64,000 nt of DNA from Halorubrum halophilum (GTDB lineage: Archaea; Halobacteriota; Halobacteria; Halobacteriales; Haloferacaceae). Location: positions 160,593-224,592 of the forward strand of contig NZ_BBJP01000013.1 in NCBI RefSeq assembly GCF_000739595.1. Direction: 5' to 3'. Shown piece by piece: positions 48,794 to 57,531 of this stretch; position 1 is the stretch's first letter, and every line of letters begins with the position of its first letter. The translations under genes were made by a program, and so were the position numbers. The notes under the pieces are model-generated. The model had not been told where the DNA came from and did not search any database. It was given only the letters and a program-made list of their open reading frames with translations.

Positions 48794-48936
48794 CGACCGC
48801 GCCCTCTCTTTCGACGCTTTCGTTTCTCAGTTCTCCAGCCGTTGCGCCGCGGACAATCAACCGTGAGCCGCTTCCGATCCCCCGACGCGACCGCCGGGAG
48901 CCCAACCGTTAACGGTGGCTGTCGCCGACAGCGAAT

Positions 48937-49971
48937 ATGGACCTCTCGATCGTCGACCTCTCGCCGGTCCCCGCGGGCGGGACCGCCGCCGACGCGTACG
49001 CGAACACGGTCGCGGCCGCGGAGCAGGCCGAGCGGCTGGGCTACTCGCGGTTCTGGGTCGCCGAGCACCACGGAATGGGTGATCACCTCGCGGGGACGAC
49101 CCCGGAGGTGTTGCTCGGGCGGCTCGCGGGCGCCACGGACTCGATCCGGATCGGCTCCGGCGCCGTCCTGCTCAACCACTACAGCCCGTACAAGGTCGCG
49201 GAGGCGTTCGGAACGCTCGACGGGCTCGCGCCGGGACGGATCGACGCCGGCCTCGGCCGGGCGAACGGCTCGCCGGCCTCAGACCGCGCGCTCGGCACGG
49301 ATCGTCGCGTCGAGAACCCCGACGAGGACCACGAGGAGCGCATCCGCGCGGTCGTGAACCACCTGTACGACGCCTTCCCCGACGACCACCCGTACGCCGA
49401 CCTGACGGTCCCGCGCTCCGGTGCGGCGCCGCCGGTGCCGTGGGTGCTCGGATCCAGCCCGTCGAGCGCGGCGATCGCCGGGAAGCTCGGCGCCCGATTC
49501 TGCTTCGCGGCGTTCATCCGACCGAACCTCGCCGAGCGCGCCTTCGAGACCTACCGCGAGCAGTTCGAGCCCGCAGAGATCGGCGATGGCCCCGAGGAGC
49601 CGTACGGGATGGTCGCGGTCAACGCGGTCGCGGCCGAGACGGACGCGGCCGCGGCGCGGCGTCGCGCGCCTGCGGAGGCGACCTTCAAGCGGATGCAGCG
49701 CGGCGTGGTGGGGTCGATCCCCTCGGTCGAGGAGTCGATCGCGGAACTCGGCGGTGCCCCCGAGCCGACGCCCGCGACCCTCGACGCCGACGAGTGGCCG
49801 CGAGCGATCTCGGGGAGCCCGGAGACGATATCGGGCCTGCTCGAACAGCTCGCGGACCGGGTCGGCGCCGACGAGATGATGATCCAGCATACGGTGCCCG
49901 ACCACGGGGACGCGCTGGAGTCGCACACGCTGCTCGCGGAGGCGGTCGGATTGGAGGGCGTCGATCGCTGA
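48937..49971 (+). CDS. LLM-class flavin-dependent oxidoreductase
   Basis: 344 residues, luciferase-like barrel. MDLSIVDLSPVPAG, RFWVAEHHGMG and VAEAFGTLDGLAPGRIDAGLGRA are classical signatures of this group. Probably uses FMN or F420; substrate unknown. Followed by 38 bases and then an opposed gene. Confidence 0.9.
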   Translation: MDLSIVDLSPVPAGGTAADAYANTVAAAEQAERLGYSRFWVAEHHGMGDHLAGTTPEVLLGRLAGATDSIRIGSGAVLLNHYSPYKVAEAFGTLDGLAPGRIDAGLGRANGSPASDRALGTDRRVENPDEDHEERIRAVVNHLYDAFPDDHPYADLTVPRSGAAPPVPWVLGSSPSSAAIAGKLGARFCFAAFIRPNLAERAFETYREQFEPAEIGDGPEEPYGMVAVNAVAAETDAAAARRRAPAEATFKRMQRGVVGSIPSVEESIAELGGAPEPTPATLDADEWPRAISGSPETISGLLEQLADRVGADEMMIQHTVPDHGDALESHTLLAEAVGLEGVDR

Positions 49972-50009
49972 GGGGACGGCAGACGTTCTCGCGGTCGTGA
50001 GTGCGGCGT

Positions 50010-50225
50010 TCACCCGGCCTGCGGCGGGTTCCAGAACAGCCCGTCGACCATCGGCAGACAGCCGGCGATCGCGGCGACCGCGGTCGCGGCCGCCCACGCG
50101 TCGAAGGCCACCGCGCCGAGGGCGTAGCCGCACACGAACAGCAGCGGCATGCACGCGAGTATCAGGTCCGCCCGCGAGAGCCTCTCGGGCAGCTCGACGG
50201 CACGGTTTTCGGCGGTTCGGGTCAC
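50010..50225 (-). CDS. Small membrane protein coupled to an RHH regulator
   Basis: 71 residues from a GTG that overlaps the RHH stop (GTGA). Two hydrophobic segments (about 22-40 and 44-60), ending LFWNPPQAG. Its only clue is the coupling with a putative autoregulated RHH protein. Confidence 0.55.
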   Translation of the reverse strand: MTRTAENRAVELPERLSRADLILACMPLLFVCGYALGAVAFDAWAAATAVAAIAGCLPMVDGLFWNPPQAG

Positions 50226-50422
50226 TCCATGTACCCCAAGTCCCGGAGCTTCTGGCCGATCCGTCGGGCCTCCGCCTCGCTGATCTCGTCGTCCGACTCC
50301 ATCTCCTGGACGACGACGTGTTTCACGAACTCCTTGACCGAGCCGAACGGCTCGTCGTCGATGTACTCCTCGACGTCCGCGACGAACTCCTTGCGCAGCG
50401 AGATAGTGGTGTAGTCGCTCAT
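50222..50422 (-). CDS. Ribbon-helix-helix DNA-binding protein
   Basis: 66 residues. TTISLRKEFVADVEEYIDDEPFGSVKEFVKHVVVQEM fits an RHH/CopG-like fold. The C-terminal 20 residues are charged. A perfect palindrome and half-sites precede it. Confidence 0.75.
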   Translation of the reverse strand: MSDYTTISLRKEFVADVEEYIDDEPFGSVKEFVKHVVVQEMESDDEISEAEARRIGQKLRDLGYME

Positions 50423-50455
50423 TACATCGGGTCACGCGCTTCGGCCTGAAAAATT

Positions 50456-50471
50456 TAATTACATGTAATTA
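50456..50471. promoter_or_regulatory. Perfect 16-bp palindrome at the RHH promoter
   Basis: TAATTACATGTAATTA overlaps the TATA-like AAATTTAATT before the start at 50422. A further half-site, ATGTAATG, overlaps the start codon. Likely the autoregulatory operator (inference). Confidence 0.65.
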
Positions 50472-50495
50472 CTGTCTGTGGCGGTGCCGTTTCGG

Positions 50496-50900
50496 CGGTG
50501 ACCACCGCCGAAGCCCCAGCCGCTCGCTTATAAATAGTTGCTGACGGCAGATCGACGGTGACCACCGCCGAAGCCCCAGCCGCGACGACTCGCGCGCTTT
50601 GCTGCGCTCCTCACTCGCTCGCTAGCGCTCCCTCGTTGCGGTGCTTGCTGCAGCGTGCTTCGCCCTCACGGCTGCCCCTTTGAGTCCCGCCCGACCGCTC
50701 CGCACGGCCTCACGCCTCCCCAACCTCGCGGTTCGCGCTCTCCGAGCGCTCACCGCGTCCCTCGCGCGGTGCTGTCGCCGGCGCTTCGCGCCGGCTGCCA
50801 GAGGGACCGAAGGTCCCTCCTCGCTCGCGGGCCGATGGCCCGCTCGCAGGCACGCGCCACCGCAGACCGGTTTATAAATAAACGTCTCCGTCGCTCGGAG
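50496..50900 (+). repeat. Dispersed non-coding element, copy C
   Basis: Shares with copies A and B the GAAGCCCCAGCCG box, GGCTGCCCCTTTGAGTCC, a CCTCACGCCTCCCCA box and a final TTTATAAATAAACG, but lacks the 13-bp inverted ends. A 28-bp unit (from CGGTGACCACCGCCGAAG) is duplicated at 50496-50523 and 50556-50583. Hairpins with three-base loops lie at 50777-50795, 50802-50818 and 50827-50843. It fills the 480-base gap between the RHH and deoxyhypusine synthase genes together with the RHH operator. Confidence 0.8.
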
Positions 50901-50902
50901 CG

Positions 50903-52006
50903 CTACTCCACGCGCTCCCGGGCGGCCGCGATCAGCATCGGGAGCATCACGGTCGCGTCGCCGTGGACGGAGGCGTTGCGCGCGTCCTTCTCCAGTTTCC
51001 CCCACGACCGGGCCTCCTCTAAGCTGGCGCCCGAGAGCCCGCCGGTCGCCTCCGGGTCCATCGTGATCTGGACCGCGTAGTCGTAGGCGCGCGGGGTCAC
51101 GAGCATCGTCTGGAGCGTGAAGTTCTTCGGGACGCCGCCGCCGACGAGCAGGCAGCCGGCGTCGTCGGCGTCGAACGCGAGGTCGGTCAGTTCGGTCATG
51201 TCGTCCAAGGCGTCGAGCGTGAAATCGGCGGTCTGGGCGTACATCCACGCCTGCAGTCCGAGCACGGAGTCCTGCACAGCGGGACAGTAGACGGGCACGT
51301 CGCACTCGTAGGCCGCGGCGGCGACGCCGGGGTCCTCGGCCACGTCGTCGCGCTCGTTGACCGCGGCGTTGGCGCGCCCGAGCTCTCGGGTGAGGTCGGC
51401 GATGCCGACGGCGCCGGTTCCGTCAGCGTCGGGGTCGGCTTCGAGCGCCGGGAACACCTCCTCGCGCAGGTGGCCCTCGAAGGCGGCGAAGTGCTCCTGC
51501 GGGAGGTAGACGTTGTAGATGCGGTCGACGCCCTCGTCCCGGAGCCCCTCGTCGTGCTCGCGGAGGCTCTTCTCCGGGTCGTGGGTCCGACCGTGGTGGT
51601 GTTTCCCGCCGATCGCCTCGATGGCGTCGTGGGTGAGGTTCGCGCCCGTCGTCACCAGGGCGTCGACGTAGCCGTCCCGGATCAGATCGGAGACGATCCG
51701 GCGCATCCCCGCGGGCACCATCGCGCCCGCCAGCGAGAGGAAGACGGTGCAGTCGTCGTTCGCGAACATCTCCGCGAGCACGTCGCCCGCCTCGTTGACC
51801 GAGGCCGCGCCGATCCCCGCGTCGCCGTACCCCTCGACCAGCTGTCCGACCGTCATGTCGGCCGTCGCGCGGGTGTGCCCGACCGGGTCCTCGTGGAACT
51901 CCTCGCGCGGCGGGTCGCCTCCGGCGTCTTCCGGTTCACGGTTGCCGTCGCCGTCGCCGCCGGACTCGCGGTGCTCGGTCCCACCGTCGTCGTCGCTGTC
52001 GGTCAT
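50903..52006 (-). CDS. dys: Deoxyhypusine synthase
   Basis: 367 residues. The N-terminal 50 residues are acidic filler; conserved motifs from ATADMTVGQLVEGYGDAGIGAASVNEAGDVL onwards. Active-site region VGGGVPKNFTLQT holds the catalytic lysine. It transfers a 4-aminobutyl group from spermidine (or a relative) to aIF5A. Confidence 0.93.
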   Translation of the reverse strand: MTDSDDDGGTEHRESGGDGDGNREPEDAGGDPPREEFHEDPVGHTRATADMTVGQLVEGYGDAGIGAASVNEAGDVLAEMFANDDCTVFLSLAGAMVPAGMRRIVSDLIRDGYVDALVTTGANLTHDAIEAIGGKHHHGRTHDPEKSLREHDEGLRDEGVDRIYNVYLPQEHFAAFEGHLREEVFPALEADPDADGTGAVGIADLTRELGRANAAVNERDDVAEDPGVAAAAYECDVPVYCPAVQDSVLGLQAWMYAQTADFTLDALDDMTELTDLAFDADDAGCLLVGGGVPKNFTLQTMLVTPRAYDYAVQITMDPEATGGLSGASLEEARSWGKLEKDARNASVHGDATVMLPMLIAAARERVE

Positions 52007-52065
52007 GCCGAGAGGTGCGGCGCGCGACCGTTTGAAACGACCGATCCGTCGACCGCCGGCCGGTT

Positions 52066-52362
52066 CTATCGATCGCTCTCCCGCCCGAGGGCGCCGCCGC
52101 TCACGGGCGGAAACAGCGCGAGTTCGTCGCCCGCTTCGAGGGTCGCGTCCATCCCGCCGTCGTGGCGGACGTTCTGACCGTTCCGGAGGACGTTGATATG
52201 GTCGGCGACCTCGCCGTCGTCGAGCACCCGGTCGCGGAGGTCGGGATGGGCCTCCAACAGCGCGTCGAGTGCGTCGCCGACCGTGTCTCCCGGCCCCGCC
52301 GCTACGTCGATCTCGCGTCCGCCGGCGATCTCCGCGAGGTCGGCGAACAGCTTCCACTCCAT
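52066..52362 (-). CDS. samp1: SAMP1/MoaD-type small ubiquitin-like modifier with residues after the diglycine
   Basis: 98 residues: MEWKLFADLAEIAG is the SAMP1 N-terminus and GDELALFPPVSGG its usual end. Here GG is followed by ALGRESDR before the stop, so the active C-terminus is buried by eight residues. Unless trimmed by a protease, it cannot be adenylated by the E1-like enzyme. The tail is GC-rich and reads into the intergenic sequence. Confidence 0.85.
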   Translation of the reverse strand: MEWKLFADLAEIAGGREIDVAAGPGDTVGDALDALLEAHPDLRDRVLDDGEVADHINVLRNGQNVRHDGGMDATLEAGDELALFPPVSGGALGRESDR

Positions 52363-52385
52363 ACGCGAACTCCCGCGCGGACGAC

Positions 52386-53738
52386 TCAAGAGCGTTGCGT
52401 CCCGTCCGCGCGGTCGGGGCTCTCGGTCGCGTCGGTGTCGCCGTCAGCGGCGTCGTCGCCGCTCCCGCCGTCGCCGCCCGCCCCGTCTCCCCCGTCCGCA
52501 GACGGTGTTTCGGCTCCCGCCGCGGCGGCCGCCTCGAACCGCCGGATCGCGTCCGGGCGACCGACGAGGTACACGAGGTCGCCGGCGCCGAACGCGTACG
52601 CGCGCGGCGGGATCGGCTGGACGGACCCCTCCCTCGGCCGGACCGCGGCGACGACGGTACCGACTTCGCCGACGGTGCTACCGTCGAGGTCGCTACCCGC
52701 CTCGACGGTCACGGAGGCCATCGTCTCGTCCGCGTTCCGCAGCAGGGAGGCGAACTCCCGGTCCGCCTGCGGTTCCGCGGGGAGCGTCACCAGTCGATAC
52801 CCCCCCTCGTCGGCCAGGCGCTCGGCGTCCGACTCGTCGACCGCGACGGTGACGGCGTCGTCGGCGACGCCGCGAAGCTCGCCGGTCACGACGCGCTTCG
52901 GTTCCGGGTCGTCTCGCCACAGCTGGACCGTGTCGCCGGCAGTGGCGTTGTTCGGCGGGTCCGCCGCCACCGCGATCGCCGCGGATCCGGGCGCGAGCGT
53001 CGGTCCGAGCCCGGCGGCGCGGGAGCCGACCGCGAAGTACTCCACCGTCCCGTCCGCGTCGAGATCGATATCGACGTAACCGACGCCGTACTCCTCTTTG
53101 AGCCGCGAGACGAGCCGTTGGCGGAGGTCCTCTTCCGAGAGCTTCCGCGGGAAGAGCAGCGTCGTCTCCGCGAGTTCCGCCTTCTTCTCCGGCGAGACGG
53201 GGTCGTACGTGTCCATATCGCCGATCTCCTCGACCGCTGGAAGCGTCACCGCCGTGAACCGACCCACCGCGCGCACGATACCGGTCAGTTCGCCGTCGAG
53301 CTGCTTGGCCCCCGAGAGCGCGAACACGTCGACCGCGAGCCGGTCGCCCGCGTATCGGCCGACGGGCGCCATCACCGCCGCGACGCCGATCGAGACGAGG
53401 TTGAAGAACACGCTTTCAGGTGCTAACAGCGCCGGGTTGTCGCCAATTGCGACCGATCCCAGCGAGGTCGTGTTGAGGTACAGCGCGACGACGGCGACGC
53501 CGAGCAGACCGGTCACCCCCTCGGGGATCTCCGTGCGGAAGTACCAGCGGTAGGCCAGCGCCGCGCTCCCCGCGACGAGCGCGGCGACGACCGCGAACGT
53601 GACGAGGGTGACCGCCGCCTGCCGCGGCCGCGCGAAGCCGACGTCGACGGCGGTCGCGGTGACTGCGGTGACGCTCGCCGGGTCCGCGCTCGCGGTCGCT
53701 GCCTCCGCGACGGCGACTGCGGCGGCCGCGAGGGTCAC
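52386..53738 (-). CDS. Membrane protein with TrkA-C (RCK-C) domains
   Basis: 450 residues from a GTG overlapping the previous stop (GTGA). About three membrane segments near the N-terminus precede a long soluble region. The C-terminal RCK-C-like half includes FASLLRNADETMASVTVEAGSDLDGSTVGEVG. No pore filter or NAD-binding fold. Paired with the next gene as a coupled unit, probably related to K+ channel gating. Confidence 0.7.
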   Translation of the reverse strand: MTLAAAAVAVAEAATASADPASVTAVTATAVDVGFARPRQAAVTLVTFAVVAALVAGSAALAYRWYFRTEIPEGVTGLLGVAVVALYLNTTSLGSVAIGDNPALLAPESVFFNLVSIGVAAVMAPVGRYAGDRLAVDVFALSGAKQLDGELTGIVRAVGRFTAVTLPAVEEIGDMDTYDPVSPEKKAELAETTLLFPRKLSEEDLRQRLVSRLKEEYGVGYVDIDLDADGTVEYFAVGSRAAGLGPTLAPGSAAIAVAADPPNNATAGDTVQLWRDDPEPKRVVTGELRGVADDAVTVAVDESDAERLADEGGYRLVTLPAEPQADREFASLLRNADETMASVTVEAGSDLDGSTVGEVGTVVAAVRPREGSVQPIPPRAYAFGAGDLVYLVGRPDAIRRFEAAAAAGAETPSADGGDGAGGDGGSGDDAADGDTDATESPDRADGTQRS

Positions 53739-55006
53739 GCGGCCACCTCCGCGAACCGGTTTATGGCGTCGCGACTCCCGACGACGAACAGCTCGTCGCC
53801 GGCCGACAGCGACTGCGACCCGCTCGGCGCGATCGTCCACGAGTCGTGGCGCGCGGCGAGGACGGCCACGTCGTACGCCTCGCGGATCTCGGCCTCGCCG
53901 ATAGTGTGCCCGTCCAGTGGGCCGCCGGCGACCACCGAGACCTTCCGGAACCGCTTGCCGGTCCGCCGCAACAGCGCCGTGAGCTCGTACTCGCGCCGGG
54001 TCCCCCGCGACAGCACCAGCACGCGTCCCCGGTCGGCGCGCAGGAGCCCCCTCGCCTCGGAGTGGTCGACGGCGACCGTCACCCGCCCCTCACCGCCGGT
54101 CGTCGTGGGCGCGGTCGCCGCCGGCGGAGAGGCGACGGCCTCTGCCCCGCCGTCGGTTCGGGCGTCGTCGTCCGGTTCCGGCGCGTCGCCGCCGGCGGAG
54201 GCGGCGGGGTCGGGCGCCGCGGCGGCTCCCGGTTCCGGCTTTCCGCTCGACCGCGCGGCGAGCACGGCCCCCTCGACGGAGAGGTCCGGAGTGACCACGC
54301 GGACCACGTCGCCGCGGGCGACGCCGGTCGGCACGAGCGCCGAGACGGACACCGCGCGCTTCCCGGCCGGGACCCGCTTCGAGAGCGCCCCGGTCGGCGG
54401 CGCGGCCGACACCGTCGCGTTCGCCTGCTCGTCGATCCGGACCGCCACGTCGGCGAGGTCGAGCTCGGTCTGGAGCCGCTCAGCGAACCGCTCTTCCAGC
54501 TCCGCGAGCGGGAGGTCGGCCGGGAACGTCCAGTCGCCGTCGAGGATCGCCCGGCGCGTCTCGGCCGGCAGCGGGGGGTACCCCTCCATATCGCCCACCT
54601 CGCCGGTCACCTCGACGGAGACCCGGCCGCGGCCGCCGACGAGCTCGATCACGTCTGTCGAGAGCGTCCGGTCCCGGAGCTGTTTGAGCGAGATCCGCTT
54701 CGGGACGCTGGCGCCGAGCCGGTCGCCCTGCGCGTGGGCGTACATCGAGAGCATCAACACCACGACGATCGCCGTGATGATCGCCGGGGCCCGCTCCGAC
54801 GACCGGATCGTCTCGTCGTTGAGCGCGAGCAGCCCGCCGTTGACGCCGGCGATCGCGAGCGACAGCACGACGACCCCGAGCCCGGGGATCGTCACGTCGG
54901 TGACGTACTTGAACACGAACCCGAGGACTCCGGCCACCAGCGCGGGGACGATCCCGGTGATGACGCCGAGGTAGATCCCGAAGACGATCTCGACCGGCAG
55001 TGACAT
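53735..55006 (-). CDS. Membrane protein with TrkA-C (RCK-C) domains
   Basis: 423 residues, a paralogue of the downstream product: both contain GDMEGYPP/GDMDTYDPVSP-type segments, a FP..LPLAEL/LSEEDL stretch, and a C-terminal TrkA-C region (LLRRTGKRFRKVSVVAGGPLDGHTIGEAEIREAYDVAVLA). Three to four N-terminal membrane segments. First gene of the pair and divergent from a K+ channel gene. Confidence 0.72.
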   Translation of the reverse strand: MSLPVEIVFGIYLGVITGIVPALVAGVLGFVFKYVTDVTIPGLGVVVLSLAIAGVNGGLLALNDETIRSSERAPAIITAIVVVLMLSMYAHAQGDRLGASVPKRISLKQLRDRTLSTDVIELVGGRGRVSVEVTGEVGDMEGYPPLPAETRRAILDGDWTFPADLPLAELEERFAERLQTELDLADVAVRIDEQANATVSAAPPTGALSKRVPAGKRAVSVSALVPTGVARGDVVRVVTPDLSVEGAVLAARSSGKPEPGAAAAPDPAASAGGDAPEPDDDARTDGGAEAVASPPAATAPTTTGGEGRVTVAVDHSEARGLLRADRGRVLVLSRGTRREYELTALLRRTGKRFRKVSVVAGGPLDGHTIGEAEIREAYDVAVLAARHDSWTIAPSGSQSLSAGDELFVVGSRDAINRFAEVAA

Positions 55007-55136
55007 ACGCCTCTCAACCGGCGGCGGATTTATACGTGTGTCGGCGTCCGTGGCGCCACGGGCCGTCAGTCACGCCTTCGGAGACGCCGTCGACCTCGCT
55101 CGCGAGGTTTAAGTTCGCCGTCGGCGACCACCTTCC

Positions 55137-56324
55137 ATGGAGCTGACCCGCGATTGGGTGACCGTCCGGGCGTCGATCCTCCTGACGTTCGCGGTCGCGG
55201 TGCTGTCGATCCTCGCCGGGCTCGCCCAGATCGGCGGGCTGGGAGTCTCCGGTCCGCTCGCCCCGCACGTCCCCGACTTCGTCCGACAGACCGTCGGGTT
55301 CACCGGGACGATCACGGGCTTCGCGATGCTCGGGAGCGGCTTCGCGCTGCGGAACGGGTATCGGGTCGGTTGGTACTCCACGGCGGTCCTGCTCCCGTTG
55401 ACCGCCCTTCAGGGACTGATGCAGGCGTCGGTGCTGTCGTTCCCGCTCGTCGCGCTGTCCGTCCTCTCGGTGCCGACGCTCGTGGTTAACCGGAGTCGGT
55501 TCGACAGGTCGTACTCCCCTTCTCCGACACAGCTCGCGGCCGGCGCTGCGCTGGTGACGGCTGTCTCCTACGGGACGGTCGGCACGTACGCGCTCCGCGA
55601 TCAGTTCAACGGGGCCGAAACGATCGTCGACGCGTTCTACTTCACCGTCGTCACCGCCTCCACGGTCGGCTACGGAGATATCAGCCCGGCGACCGACATC
55701 GCGCAGCTCTTCGCGCTCTCCTCGCTCGTGATGAATGTCGCCGCCTTCGCGGTGGCGCTCGGGGTCCTCCTCACGCCCGCCATCGAGGCGCAGCTCTCCA
55801 AGGCGCTCGGAAAAATGACTGACAGACAGATAGACCTCCTCGACGACCACGTCCTCGTCCTCGGCTACGGGGACCTGACGGAACCGATCCTCGAAGAACT
55901 CGACGCCCGCGACGGGACCGAGTACGCGGTGGTGACCACCGACGAGACCGCCGCGAGGCGGCTCAGCGAGCGCGACGTGCCGGTGTTCACCGCGGACCCG
56001 AGCGACGTCGACCCGCTCGAACGGGTCAACATCGGCGGTGCCCGCGCCGTCGTCGTCGCGACGAACGACGACGCGCGAGACGCGCTCGCGATCCTCACCG
56101 CCAGACAGCTCAACCCCGACGTGCGGATCGTCGCGGCGGTGACCCAGCGGGAGAACGTCAACAAGCTCCGGCGAGCGGGCGCGGACCAGGTGATCTCGCC
56201 CACGACGCTCGGCGGGCACATCCTTATCGACTGCGCGTTCGGCGCGGACAGCGAGGACGCGACGACCGACCTCCTCGGCGGCGCGATCGACGACGTGGAG
56301 GACCTCGACGACTCGCCCGCTTGA
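55137..56324 (+). CDS. Potassium channel with NAD-binding TrkA-N domain
   Basis: 395 residues. About four to six membrane segments, pore TVVTASTVGYGDISP (GYGD selectivity filter), then a Rossmann-type TrkA-N domain beginning DDHVLVLGYGDLTEP. The nucleotide loop is altered (GYGD instead of GxGxxG), which may weaken NAD binding. Confidence 0.87.
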   Translation: MELTRDWVTVRASILLTFAVAVLSILAGLAQIGGLGVSGPLAPHVPDFVRQTVGFTGTITGFAMLGSGFALRNGYRVGWYSTAVLLPLTALQGLMQASVLSFPLVALSVLSVPTLVVNRSRFDRSYSPSPTQLAAGAALVTAVSYGTVGTYALRDQFNGAETIVDAFYFTVVTASTVGYGDISPATDIAQLFALSSLVMNVAAFAVALGVLLTPAIEAQLSKALGKMTDRQIDLLDDHVLVLGYGDLTEPILEELDARDGTEYAVVTTDETAARRLSERDVPVFTADPSDVDPLERVNIGGARAVVVATNDDARDALAILTARQLNPDVRIVAAVTQRENVNKLRRAGADQVISPTTLGGHILIDCAFGADSEDATTDLLGGAIDDVEDLDDSPA

Positions 56325-56361
56325 CGACCTGCTCCCTACCCTCACCCCGAAACGAGCGCGC

Positions 56362-56997
56362 TCAGCGGCTCCGACGACCCTTCGTCTGCCGGTAGTCCCG
56401 GCTCAACACGTTCTCGCGCATGTGCTCTCGGAACCCGTCGGCCTCGGCCGCCGTCATCTCGGCCGGCTCCTTCATCGGCACCAGCTCGAACCCACGCCCG
56501 CGGATCGTCGTCGCGTGCTCGGCGTCAACATCGAACGAGTCCGGCCGCCGGGTGGTGTACGCGACCGCGAGCTCACGGAGCGGTCGCTCACCGACGGGTA
56601 CGATGATCTGCGGGTTGATCATCCGTATCTCGGCGTTGAGGAACGGTTCGCAAGTCTCGACCTCCCGGTCGGTCGGTTCCCGCTCGGGGTGGCGACACCG
56701 CGTCAGATTCGTGAAAAAGACGTTCTGTACGTCGGGCTCCGTCGCGTCCGGCGCCGACCGGACGAACCCGAGGTCGGCGAAGATCGACTGCACCCGCTCG
56801 CCGGCGCCCGCGCCGGTGAAGGGGACGCCGTTGGCCTCGGCGCCCGCGCTCGGGCGCGAGCCGACGACGAGGAACTCGCCGCCCACGTCGCCGTAGCCGT
56901 GGACGACGCGGTCGCGGGCGTCGCACAGCTCGGGACAGTTCTCGCAGTCGGCGTCCATCCCGAACGGGTTCCGGAGTTCTTTCTGGTTCGCGTCCAC
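56362..56997 (-). CDS. Uracil-DNA glycosylase, Fe-S family
   Basis: 211 residues from a GTG start giving MDANQKELRNPFGMD, the usual haloarchaeal N-terminus. CENCPELC and later cysteines (NLTRCRHPE, CEPF) suit an Fe-S cluster. VVGSRPSAGAEANGVPFTGAGAGERV holds the active-site loop. Removes uracil from DNA. Confidence 0.85.
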   Translation of the reverse strand: MDANQKELRNPFGMDADCENCPELCDARDRVVHGYGDVGGEFLVVGSRPSAGAEANGVPFTGAGAGERVQSIFADLGFVRSAPDATEPDVQNVFFTNLTRCRHPEREPTDREVETCEPFLNAEIRMINPQIIVPVGERPLRELAVAYTTRRPDSFDVDAEHATTIRGRGFELVPMKEPAEMTAAEADGFREHMRENVLSRDYRQTKGRRSR

Positions 56998-57082
56998 GGA
57001 CTCACTGGGTCCCGCGCGCTGGTAAACGCTCCGCTGGCGGGTCGGAGACGATCGAGAGCGAAGCCGCGAAGCAGCCGAGCCG

Positions 57083-57310
57083 TCAGTTCAGCGCGTACGT
57101 GTCGCCGTCGCAGTCGACCATACCCTCCTTCCGGAGGGTCTTCAGAATGCTGTACAGCGAGAGCTTCTTCATGCCCAGCGAGTCGCCCATCTCCGAGACG
57201 GTGGCGTCGCCGTTCGTCGTCAGGTACAGGTACACGAGCTTCGCACGGGGAGACTGCAGCTCCGGCGGCAGGGCCGGCGCCGCGGTGCGTGCGGTCTGCG
57301 TCTCTAACAT
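57083..57310 (-). CDS. Short helix-turn-helix protein
   Basis: 75 residues. PRAKLVYLYLTTNGDATVSEMGDSLGMKKLSLYSILKTLRKEGMVDCDGDTYAL is a winged HTH of MarR/TrmB type. A TTTATTATC box about 27 bases upstream supports ATG 57310 over a longer start. The 221 bases between it and sdhA hold nothing recognised beyond this promoter. Confidence 0.78.
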   Translation of the reverse strand: MLETQTARTAAPALPPELQSPRAKLVYLYLTTNGDATVSEMGDSLGMKKLSLYSILKTLRKEGMVDCDGDTYALN

Positions 57311-57531
57311 CTTGTCCGGTTCAACGCATTCGACGATAATAAACCCCCTCTTCAACGATCGTCGAAACAGTGTGAACCGACAGAAGCGGGCCGAGCGCAC
57401 CGAAACCGCGGGGGAACGCGATCGCCACCGTCAACGCCGAGCGCACCGATTCCCGCGATCGCCGCCGCGTTTCGACCGACGACGGATAGGAGACCGTGAA
57501 CGATCCCGATCGATCGTGTCTGACTCGCCGT

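Noticed and set aside
50496..50583. A minimal CRISPR (28-bp repeats with 32-base spacer)
   Set aside because: Only two units, no further repeats, no cas genes, and the unit is a box of the dispersed element.
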